From Aquila chrysaetos chrysaetos (taxonomy: Eukaryota > Chordata > Aves > Accipitriformes > Accipitridae), in NCBI RefSeq assembly GCF_900496995.4, contig NC_044012.1, forward strand, positions 23,412,759-23,476,758: 64,000 nucleotides of DNA. Reading direction: 5' to 3'. A program made the position numbers and the translations under genes. The notes beneath the pieces were generated by a model. That model was not told where the DNA came from and did not search any database. It saw only the letters and a program-made list of their open reading frames with translations. Below are positions 26,276 through 35,725 of the stretch, piece by piece (position 1 is the first letter of the stretch; every line of letters begins with the position of its first letter).

Positions 26276-26286
26276 CGTGGGCCAAT
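26276..26286 (-). promoter_or_regulatory. HERPUD1: ERSE-II element (ATTGG-N-CCACG)
   Basis: The minus strand reads ATTGGCCCACG, an exact match to ERSE-II. That element was first defined in the human Herp promoter and responds to ATF6 and XBP1 with NF-Y. It lies about 90 bases upstream of the TATA box. Its presence with the ERSE-like site supports conserved unfolded-protein-response control. Confidence 0.8.
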
Positions 26287-26299
26287 GGGACGGAGCCCC

Positions 26300-29200
26300 G
26301 CCTGCGGGGGCCGCGGGAGGGCGGTGGCGGGAGACGGAGGGGCTGATTGGGCGGCGCCGGGTGAGGGGCGGGGGCTCCAGAGCTCAGAGCAGCGTCACCA
26401 TGGCGACCGTGATCCCGCCCCACCGGGCCGGGGCCGTGAGGGGCGGGCGGCCATTGCGGGGGCGGCGGGGTCCGGTCCCGCTGTCCCCGCCCGCGCCGGG
26501 CCCCTGCCCTCTCTCCCTCCCTCCCTCCCTCCCTCCCTCCATCCCGGGGGCGGTCGGGCGTGCTCAGCCCCCGGGTCCCGCAGGTAGCGGGGCGGCCTCA
26601 CCGGGCCGCGATGGCCGCCCAACCCCCCCCCCCGGGCCGCGCTGGGCCTGAGGGAGCCGAGCCCGCCCGCCGGGCCGCAGCGCCGGCAGCCTCACGGGGC
26701 CCGGCCCAGCCACCCCTTCGGTACCGGGCAGGGAGCGGGTGACGCATAACCGGTGCTCCGCCGCACCTTCTCCCTCAGACACGCAGCCCGCCTCCTGCCT
26801 GCCCGCTTCTGCCCGCTCCGGCCTTGCCGCCGTGCCGCCGAAACGTGCGCCCAACCGCCGGCAACGCAGGCACCGGTTTATCTCTGGTCCTCACAGCCCC
26901 AGAAGGCAGAGGGGCTCTGCAGCAGGGCTTGTTCATCGCCGTCTCTCAGTCCCCCGCGCAGGTGAAAGCTCCGCCACGCATCGGCTTCAGCAGCAACGCT
27001 GGTTTTAGGGATCCCTGGCTTCGCTCTTCCCTTTCCCCTTCGCCCACAGGAGCAGCACAGCCCTCCGGGGGGGGGGGCCTGCACACCCTGGATCCACAGC
27101 CTGATCCAGGTGAAACATCGCCTTTTTCCCTATGGGTTTTGTTTTCCCGGATCTGCATAGCTACTTCAACAGGTTTGTTGCTGACTTTGTGGGGACAGGA
27201 CACACCATGCTTCTGCGTGAGGCCAAAAGGAGCGCACAGGGGTGTTGGGGAAAGGTGATAACTCAAGAAATTATCACTGACCAAAAAAAAGTCCAAAATA
27301 TAAAAACGTAGAACAGTGGCTTCTGAGTCCTCCTCCCCATACATACCCATTTTCCTTTGAGATGTGATTCGGCACCGGGAAAAACAGTGGTAATGATTCT
27401 GCTGCACCAGGAGGGGGTTTTAGTGTACTTTAAAACAATATCGTAGGAATGTGAGAAGTCAGTTGTATCTGTCAGCACCACATATTTACTCTGTGTATTT
27501 CATTAGCTGCTCAGCATTCCTTGGCAGCCAGACCTGTTGCCCAAAGGCACCGGTGAGTTTGCAGCCAGTACCAGATTTTGGAAACAGAAAAGACACTCCG
27601 CCACAGGGATTCATCACCTTGCAGCTTCCTGGGGAAGAGCTGTGCCACAGGGCATCGCTGCCTGGGCACCAACAAAATAGAATCACAAAGAAATGAACTG
27701 AGCCTATGTCTCATCTGACAAACCCTTTGTGGCTCCCAGGGTACATCCTTGCAAGGATGGAGAACACCAGCGGAGCCCGTTCCTGTGTTGCATCCCTCCC
27801 TACAATGAGCACCGCGGCAGCAGGAATCACTTCAGACCTGAGGCTGCACTCCCTGCCTGCACTGCCCTCGGCTGTCCCTGAACAGGCTCAGGTGGGCTTT
27901 CCCTCCCCAACCTCAGCTCTGTGTCCCCACCGAGCCAAGGAGACACTGTCAGAGCTATCTGCCGCTCTGGCTCTGCCAGCGGGGACCGTGATCCATGTCC
28001 CGCAGCTCCTGACAGCGGTGAAAGAGGGAAAGACAAATGCAGTGTCCAAGGCCGCCCTTGCCAATGTCCCCCGTTAAGGTCAAGGTGACTTTGCTGCTCG
28101 CTCGGTTGCAGCCTTTGCTTTGAGTGCCCAGAGGGGTCCCGTGGGTGGCAGGGAGAGGGTAAGGCTGAGCAGATACTGGTGTCAAACCAGGTTCTCAGGC
28201 TCTGTGCGTGCGTTTTGCTGGGACTCCCTGTGCCATTGCTGGCCCCTGGACCAGGTGAGCAGCTGTAGTCGCAGCGCCCATCCTGCCTTGTCACAGACAA
28301 GGGGGGCACAGCTCACCTGAGCTGTCTGCTGCCCATCCCCTGCCCTAGCCATTGCTGGGAAAACCTCCCGCTCACGGGAACATGCTGGACAACCTTATCC
28401 ACACCCAGCGCAGACCTGGCTTTGAGCAGGGGGTGGAGGAGTGACCTCCCAAGGCGCCCGCCAGCCTGAGTGCTGAACCTCAGCAGTCCCCCCCTCCAAG
28501 TCAGGGGGTGCTGAGCCCCCCAGAGAGCCAGGCCCTCGCTGCCCTCACCCAAAGCAGCCAAGAACCAGTGGATCTGAAGTTGGTGGACATGTCTGGACAT
28601 TTGGTAGCACGTGCTCCGGTCCCAGAGGCTGATTCAGAGCTCCTGGTACTAAGGCAAAACAAATACCTGCCCCGATACTGTCTGCTTATCTCAGGTCTCG
28701 CTCTGTAGACACGGGGCAAAACAGAAGGTGTGACCAGCATGTCACCCCCACCATCCTGCTGAACAATTAACTCCAATTTACCAAAATTGGAGATGAAGGG
28801 CTGCAAGCTTCTTTTGTCAGCGGTGCCTGCGTAAACATTAACCCTGGTGTAAATCAGGATTATCTCCCTGACCTCAACACAATTACTCTGTTTAAAAAAA
28901 AAAAAAAAGGGGGAGGGGGGGAAGGAAACGGCTGATGAGTTTACAGCTCTGTGTGCGGTCAGGCTCATTTTCACCGCGTGGCAATCACTCAGCACAGCAG
29001 GAACAGCCGGCGGAGAGTTTGCCGGTATGCAAGGAGGTGTCCCACAGCCTCGCAGCCTGGCGTGCTCCCTTTGCTCACCCAGGTGCAGTGACGCAGGGGA
29101 AGAGCCTGCCAGGAGCTGCAGTCCAGCTTATGCAGGCCCGGTGGGGTGGTGATGCTGGGGTCCGATGCAATATCGTGCTGTCCAAAGGTTGCTCTGCGGG

Positions 29201-29880
29201 CCGGGATGAGGCAAGGATCAGAGGACGGCATGATCCAGACAAACCAGGCTGATTCTCGGGATTTGGTTCAATGTATTTACTTAGTAGGAAGCACTGCGCT
29301 TGTTAGGTGTCTGGCTTTAAAAAGAGTTTCATGGTGCTGTTGTCATGGCCCCTTTAGCTGGTGTGGCGGGTTCCTCAGAACCTGCAAACAAGACTTTGGT
29401 CTTGTTTAGGCACTGGGCTCGGTGACCCTGGTGCCAGTGGCCCACGAGCAGGCAGGGAGCTCGCAGCATGCTCCGGCATGGTGCAGGCAGAGCCGCACCA
29501 CAGCGGGGTCTGCGGGCAAAGGGCTGCCCACGTCTCTGAGCATTTCTGTGCCCGAACAGAGCCAGTTCTGCCAGAGATGCATCCCACAGTCATTCCCCAC
29601 GGAGACAACCCGGCACAGGCAGACCGACACAAGCACTTCGCCAGTGAACTCCAGCAGTTCCCCTGCTTCTGCTGGGTTGTTCCACCGCCTGGTAAAGCAA
29701 CTCATCCCCGAAACGACCGACCTTCCGCGGCCCACGCTGCTCCGGTGCGGTAATGAAGCTTTCCTGCCGGAGGGGAGAAAAACCGGAGGGAACGCATAAC
29801 CGGGAGGTTGGAAACGAGCTGCACGGCAGCGTGTCACAGGCCAGGCTGAAAATCGTCGCCTGCTGCCGGTGCTGCCCCGG
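26300..29880. other. Intergenic DNA between HERPUD1 and PARD6A
   Basis: The left edge, to about 26.85 kb, is the rest of the HERPUD1 CpG island and includes a (CCCT)n microsatellite at about 26,512-26,540. An 11-base G run lies at 27,067-27,077. No exon could be supported. Human neighbours SLC12A3 (beside HERPUD1) and ACD (head-to-head with PARD6A) were looked for and not seen. A hairpin-forming AT-rich block lies near 28,771-28,792. Confidence 0.5.
28771..28792. repeat. Nine-base perfect inverted repeat with 4-base loop
   Basis: CTCCAATTT, a four-base loop, then AAATTGGAG. It sits in a low-CpG block (about 28,740-28,890) that also holds a forkhead-like GTAAACA and a GGATTATC motif. It may be a regulatory block, but there is no direct support for function. 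Confidence 0.5.
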
Positions 29881-30406
29881 CAGCCCGCCAGCCCTCTGCC
29901 AAAGGCCACCGGAGCAGCGGCGGCGGCGGGGAGCGGGCAGCCCCAGAGCAGCGGGAGAGGCGGGACCCGCCGCCGGGCTGAAACATCCCCGGGTGGAGGC
30001 GAGGCCCCCCCCGGCGACACTCGTGGGGATGCCCGGCCACGCGGGAGAGCCCGGCGCCCCAGAAGCGGGGCGGACCCCCGCTCCTCTCGGGGTTCACTGT
30101 GCCACTAACGGGGCTCCCGATGGCCACGGGATGCCCGGGACGGCCGGGGCCGGGGCGGGGGGGGGTGTCCTGCCGCCCGCCCGGCCCCGCCCCCGTTGCC
30201 ACGGCGACGTTGTCAGCAACCCTCCGGCCACGCCCCCCTCCCCGTCTGGGCCAATGGCGCGGCGGCGCCCGGCCTGCTCGCCGGTGACGTCATGGCCGGT
30301 GAAAATCCCCCGTGGCCGCGGGAGCGGCGGTGGCGGCGGCGGCGCGGCCCCGTGGCCCGGTGCGGCCCCGTGGCCCGGTGCGGCCCGGCCCGGCCCGGCC
30401 CGCAGC
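29880..30406 (+). promoter_or_regulatory. PARD6A: PARD6A CpG-island promoter and 5'UTR
   Basis: This very GC-rich, CpG-dense stretch runs up to the PARD6A start codon and on into intron 1. No TATA box was seen, which is typical of a housekeeping-type promoter. An 18-base unit is duplicated exactly at 30,344-30,361 and 30,362-30,379. It is followed by a GGCCC repeat run ending at the ATG, so the 5'UTR is likely highly structured. Confidence 0.6.
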
Positions 30407-33400
30407 ATGGCCAAGCACCACCGCACGCCGGCGCGCTCCGCCGAGCCCGTCATCGAGGTCAAGAGCAAGGTAAGCGCCCGCCGGGGCCGCCGCCGGGGTC
30501 GGGACCGGGGTCGCTTCCGCCGGGTCACGGCCGGGCTCGCCGCCCCCGCACCGGGCAGCACACGTGGGACGGCACCGCGCGCCGGGGAGCGGCGCGGGAG
30601 CTGGGCCGTGCGGGCGCTCCGCTCCCCGGCGCTGCCCGGGGCCTCCCCGAGCCCGGCCCGGCCCGGCCCGGCGGCCGCGGTGTCCCGCCACCGGCGGGCT
30701 CCGCCGGGGCGCGGGCCCGCTCGGCGCGGCCGGCACCGGCCCTGGGAGCGTCGCCGCGGAGCGCTCGCCAGACGTGCGGCCTCGCCGGGGCGCGGTGCCG
30801 CCAGCCCCGGCGTGCGGGATGGCTCCGCCGGTGTGGGCACGCTGGGTGCGCGGTCACCCCGGGTGCACGGCTCGCCCAGATGTGCTCTCGCCTAGATGTG
30901 CACGCTCGCCAGGGCATGCACACCCCCCGGCTACGCCATCACCCAGATGTGCGCCCCCAGCAAGGGATGAACTCCCCCGCCCAGACACGCACACTCGCAC
31001 GGCTGTGCACTCGCCCAGATGTGCCTGCTCGCCCAGATGTGCGCTCACCCAGCACACTCTCACCCGGGTGTGTGCCCTCGCCCAGCTGTGCCCACCCAGC
31101 CCTGTGCTCATCCAGATGTGCACGCTGTCCTCCTGCACCCTTGTCCAGCTGTGTGCTCACCCAGCTGTGCCCCTGTCTGACCGGGGCACCCAGCGGGGTG
31201 GGTGCGTGGTGCCCTCCTTCCTGGTGCACACTGGCCGCCGCCTGCCCTGGCAGCCGGGGTGTGATCCCCCCTTGGGCAGCGCGATCCTCGCAGTGTTCCT
31301 CAGCCTGTTCTTAATTGGCTTCCCCTTCATCGTGACTGAAGGAGGCAATAATTAACGCCGTTGCTCACCAGGTGCTACGGCAGCGCCCGTGTCACAGGGA
31401 AGGGCCTCCCGGCAGCATGGTGCCCGCCGTGGCTGGCGGTACAGCCGGAGGTTCCTTCCTCTGCCGCGTGGACACCTCTCTGCCCCGTCACTTTGGTGTT
31501 CGGGCAGGAAAACGGTTCTGCTCCTTTCATTTTGCTTTTGGGACGGGCTCTGGCCAATGGGCGCCGCTGCCTTGGTGCTGCCGGGGCTCTGGAGCCGGCA
31601 GTGCCTGGCTCTGCCTGCCCCAGGGCAGCTCTGTGTGGTGCCCTGCCTGCATCTGTCCTGCTGGCTGGAGCTAGCCCTGCCCAGCCTCACCCCCTTCCTC
31701 CTCCTCCTCCTCTGCAGTTCGACGCTGAATTTCGCCGCTTCGCTATGAAGCGCTCCAGTGCAGGCAGCTTCCAGGACTTCTACCGCCTGCTGCAGACGGT
31801 GCACCAGATCCCACGAGTGGACGTGCTCCTGGGCTACACGGATGTCCATGGCGACCTCCTGCCCATCAACAACGATGACAACTACCACAAAGCCCTGTCC
31901 TCCGCCAACCCCCTCCTCAGGGTCATCATCCAGAAGAAGGGTAAGTGGGAGCTGGAGAAGGGCACCGGATCCATCCTCCACATCAAGGGAGATGAGCCAC
32001 ATCCTGCGGTACCATTGGTTCCACGTTTGGGCTGTGCCAGTGGTGGTGGCAGCCAGTCACATACCTGTCAGCCACCGCTATGGTGGACAGAACTGGAGAT
32101 GGCGGCAGCACGAGGCTCCCAGAGCCCCACCGGGGCCGTGGCACCCATGCGGGCTCTCCCTGACAGCTCTTCCCCATGGCAAAGGCACCCATGCCAGCCC
32201 GGCCCCCTGCACCCCAGTGAGCAAAGGCAAATCCTCCCAATTCACCCCTCTGAAGTTGCATTTTCCAGCTGGGCTTGTGTGGGCTCCCGGAAAACACCGC
32301 ATTGCTCCCGTGAGTGCCGTGCTGAGAGCCCTGTCGGCTCCCTGCCCCGAGGCGGTGGCAGCCATTGTTTTGGCAGAGCTCTCAGGGTACCGGGTGCTGC
32401 AGAGTTTTTGGTGGTGGGAGGAGGCTCGTCTCCTCCCCGGCAGCCCAGGGGCTCGCCCTGACTGCAGCAGTGTGTTCCTGGAGAGCAACTTCCTCACACA
32501 GGAGCATGAAATCTCCATGATAGCAGCGTCCCAGTGAGGATGAAAGCCTCTCGGTGACAAACACCCTGGGTAGGTCTCCTCTTCACCAGGGAGATGAGCC
32601 CATCCTGCTCAGTTTAGTAGCACTGAGGCTTTCTCTTTAGTAGCACCATCAAGCAACAGTGCACAAAGCCGGAGCCTGATCTAAAAGCCCCCGTTTCCCT
32701 GTCACGGTGCAACTCCGTGTTTCCAGCTCATGCTATTGGTATAAAGTCCCTGGGCGAGGGGTGATGCCAGTGGCCGGCCATGGCTGCTATGCCAGTTTTC
32801 CTGGGCTCTTGCATTGGGGTGATGCACTGGACCAATGCCCAGACCCAGGCTGCGGCATGGGGAGCCAGTGTGGGGCTGGGTGTGCCGGGACTGCTGCGGG
32901 AGCATTGCTCCTGCTCTCGAGAACCACCTCATCTGCTGCTGGGAAAAGCCTGCAAGGGCCCATGAGTGACCGTGCCGAGCTGGCACAGTACGGAGAGAGG
33001 ACAGCTGCAGCCCTGGCACTGTGGGCAGCACAAGAAGGAGGGCAAGGAGACAGTGCCGGCGAGCCCCAGCACCCGGCTGTGCCCGCAGGAGAGGGGCTGC
33101 GGGGCCGGCAGCACCACAGGAGGTGTGTGGAGAGGCCAGGAGCAAGCCCTGAGTGAGTCACAGCTGATTTAAAATGGATCCAGGTCATCCCGGGGCTGGG
33201 CTGTCGTTGAACCAGTCCGGGTCGGTAAGGAATGCGGCTGCAGAGCCTCTCTCGCACGCCGGGCACGGGGAGCCATGCACACGCATGTGTATGTAGGTGT
33301 GCACCCAATGGTGGGCTCCGTGGCAGCCAGTCCTGCCGCAGGGGGTCAAAAAGCAAAGGCTGCAGCTCGGTTCCTCTCTGTGCTGTCACCTCACACAGTG

Positions 33401-35423
33401 AAGCCATCCCTGCAGAGCAGCCTGGCTGGGGACGGCAGCGCTGGCCTTCCTTGGCTGGGCTTGGCTCACAGGAAGGGCAGGGGAAAGGCTGGCACATCGC
33501 CAGGGCCACCGGCAGGCTCGTCCATGGGGTGCTGGACCTGCCTGGCCCGGCTGCTCCGTGCCCCTCGGAGAGGAGCTGTGCACTGAAATAGCTGTGGGAA
33601 AGCCTCCACCGCCCTTCCCCAAGCTAAAAATATGCCAGGCTGTGTGTGGAGGGAGATATTTATAACCCAGGAGCCCTGGCAGGCTGGCTTGGCTGGGGAG
33701 AAACCCCACGTCCCCTGGGCTTGGGGGCATCCCCAGCTCCCCTGCGGCTGGAGCAGGGTCCGGGTGCTGGCTGGGGGCACCGTGGGGAACGTGCCGGCAA
33801 TGCAGCGGCCAAGATCTCACCCCTCGCCCCTCTGGTGGAAAGGGATGGGGAGAAACCAGAGAGGGCCCAGGGGATGCTCCCCAGCACCTGGTGAATGTGG
33901 CCAAGGAGGGGACGTGGCAGAGCTGGGCCCCATGGAGCAGCCCTGGGGCAGGGTCAAGGAGGATGGGGTCAAACCCTCTGTGGTGGCACCAGATGGTGGA
34001 ATAAGAGACAGCGGCACAAATCACAGCTGGGGATGTTCAGGGGCCCTGGGGACGCTGCAGCCCTGGGATGGGTCTCCAGGAGTTGGGGAGTCTCCATCCT
34101 TGGGGATGGCAGGGCTCCATGGGACACAGCTGCAGCCATCCCTATCCTATGCCAGCGATGGCCCTGCCCCAGTGGGGACAAGGGACTCTGGTGCTGTCTC
34201 ATGGAGCCGGACTTGCCCTCAGGAAGCTGGCTGCTGCCACAGCACCCCCTCATGCAGCGGGGGAGCCTCATGCGGGGGGGGGGGGGGGGTGGTTCCCCCT
34301 CCCCAAACTGGGGCACAGCCGCGGCTCCCAGGCCCTCAGGGCTGGCAGCTCTAGTGTTAAGCTGCAGAGTTTGGCTTAAAGTGTGATTAAGGCTGAATCA
34401 CTGCCTCGATCCCACTAATCCTGGCCTTGTGTACGCTGGGTAATCCCAGGAGATGGGCCTGGCGGAGACAGGCTGCAGGAAAAGCCGGGGTGATGCTCCG
34501 GGGAGGAGAGCTGGTGAGACCTGTGAGCAGGGCACTTCTCCCGCCGGCTCCCCTAACACCTGGGGGCCAAGGGCAGACTGTTGCGTCCCTGGGCAGCTGC
34601 GGTGCCTGACCTGTGTTCTCCCTTGCTCCCTACAGCAGAGTCTGATGCCGGTGTCTTCGCCTCAAACTCCTTGCAGCGGAAGAAGAAGGGGCTGCTGCGC
34701 CCGGCGCACTACCGCGCCAAGCCTCACCTCCTCATCGGCATGCCCCAGGACTTCCGCCAGATCTCCTCCATCATCGACGTGGACATCCTGCCTGAGACCC
34801 ACCGGCGCGTGCGGCTCCACAAGCACGGCTCTGACAAGCCGCTGGGCTTCTACATCCGCGATGGCGTCAGCGTGCGCGTGGCCCCGCAGGGAGTCGAGAA
34901 GGTGCCCGGCATCTTCATCTCCCGCCTGGTGAAGGGCGGCTTGGCCGAGAGCACGGGTCTGCTGGCGGTGAGCGACGAGATCCTGGAGGTCAACGGCATC
35001 GACGTGGCCGGCAAGTCCCTGGACCAGGTGACAGACATGATGGTGGCCAATAGCCACAACCTCATCATCACCGTCAAGCCAGCCAACCAGCGCAACAATG
35101 TCATCCGCAGCAGCAAGGCCTCGGGCAGCTCGGGCATGTCTACGGACAGCACCCCCAGCCAGCAGACCCCCAGCCCCGCCTCGCAGTACCTGAGCAACTA
35201 CAGCACGGCCGAGAGTGATGAGGAGGGTGACCTGGTCATCGAGAGCGACAGCGCGCCCCACTACATCCCTGGGGGCTGCCCCAACGGGGGCCCCGTGGAT
35301 GGACCCCTCCAGCGGAGCCTGTCCCCGCACAGCTCGCGGGGCTCCCTGCAGTCCCTCGGCAGCCACGACGGCAGCCCCGGCCGGGGCAGTGGGCGGGAGG
35401 ACGGCACCCTCCTCACCCTATAG
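30407..35423 (+). CDS. PARD6A: PAR-6 alpha cell-polarity scaffold, complete 3-exon gene
   Basis: This encodes an adaptor that links aPKC, CDC42/RAC-GTP and PAR3 at tight junctions and the apical cortex. Coding exons: 30407-30469, 31718-31940, 34636-35423, total 1,074 bases, 357 residues (human 346). The start [11 protein letters not shown] matches the family and the ATG sits in the CpG island. A PB1 domain (about residues 16-95) carries [16 protein letters not shown] semi-CRIB segment (about 132-150, [14 protein letters not shown]) runs into a PDZ domain (about 152-245) with a PLGFYI carboxylate-binding loop and [11 protein letters not shown]. The tail is Ser/Gly-rich. Intron 2 ends in a tandem CAGCAG acceptor, so one Ala can be included or skipped. 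Assignment to the alpha paralogue rests on the adjacent ENKD1, C16orf86 and GFOD2. Confidence 0.95.
30870..31180. repeat. Degenerate minisatellite in PARD6A intron 1
   Basis: The unit CGCCCAGATGTGC and close variants (CACCCAGATGTGC, GCCCAGCTGTGC, TCCAGATGTGCACG) recurs about every 15-30 bases over some 300 bases. It creates long open frames on both strands that are repeat artefacts, not genes. Confidence 0.7.
33830..34195 (+). mobile_element. Degenerate CR1-like repeat in PARD6A intron 2
   Basis: The segment contains stretches resembling CR1, such as GAGTCTCCATCCTTGG and a GTGGCACCAG...GACAGCGGCACAAA block. It is clearly related, in the opposite orientation, to 53,835-54,115. Both copies have lost any open frame. 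Class assignment is from memory of avian CR1 and is tentative; the similarity between the two copies is direct. Confidence 0.5.
34274..34289 (+). repeat. Sixteen-base G homopolymer
   Basis: An uninterrupted run of 16 G lies about 350 bases upstream of PARD6A exon 3. It could form a quadruplex and is also a place where sequencing or assembly length errors are likely. Confidence 0.8.
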
Positions 35424-35725
35424 CCACGGGGTCCCGTGCCACCCTTGGCGGCCTGCTGGGTTTCCGAGCAGCCAGGCTGGTCATGGGCACCGGGGCAATG
35501 ACAGGGCCGGTGGGCAGGGGTGGAGCGGGGCTGCCCGCTGCCTTCTCCCGCTACCCGCATCCCCGGGAGCCCCGCTGCGGCACCCGCTCCCGCCAGGCAC
35601 TGCCCCTCTGAGCCCCCTTGCCTCCCTCCCCTTCCTTCCAAACAAGTGGGTTTTTTTAATTTTATCAAAATATGCATCATCAATTAATATATTGCAACGG
35701 ACAGTAAAACCTTTTCTAGAAAGCA
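35424..35725 (+). other. PARD6A: PARD6A 3'UTR with variant polyadenylation signals
   Basis: Downstream of the stop codon the sequence turns AT-rich near 35,650. Candidate signals are AATATA (35,686-35,691) and AGTAAA (35,703-35,708); there is no canonical AATAAA. The implied 3'UTR is about 300 bases. Confidence 0.5.

Noticed and set aside
26241-26651. Plus-strand frames divergent from HERPUD1
   Set aside because: They are open only because of high GC content and include a (CCCT)n microsatellite. There is no splice or homology support for a divergent gene.
28508-28708. Plus-strand frame containing a VDLKLVDMSGHL-like stretch
   Set aside because: It looked like part of a leucine-rich or ACD-region protein, but there is no acceptor or donor in register and I could not match it to any family.
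29406-30895. Long frames on both strands around the PARD6A start (up to 380 codons)
   Set aside because: These are composition artefacts of a CpG island. Only the 63-base PARD6A exon 1 frame at 30,407 has homologous sequence and a correct donor.
31758-32537. 259-codon plus-strand frame
   Set aside because: It is a shifted-frame shadow of PARD6A exon 2 followed by intron sequence. The real frame is the one encoding the PB1 domain.
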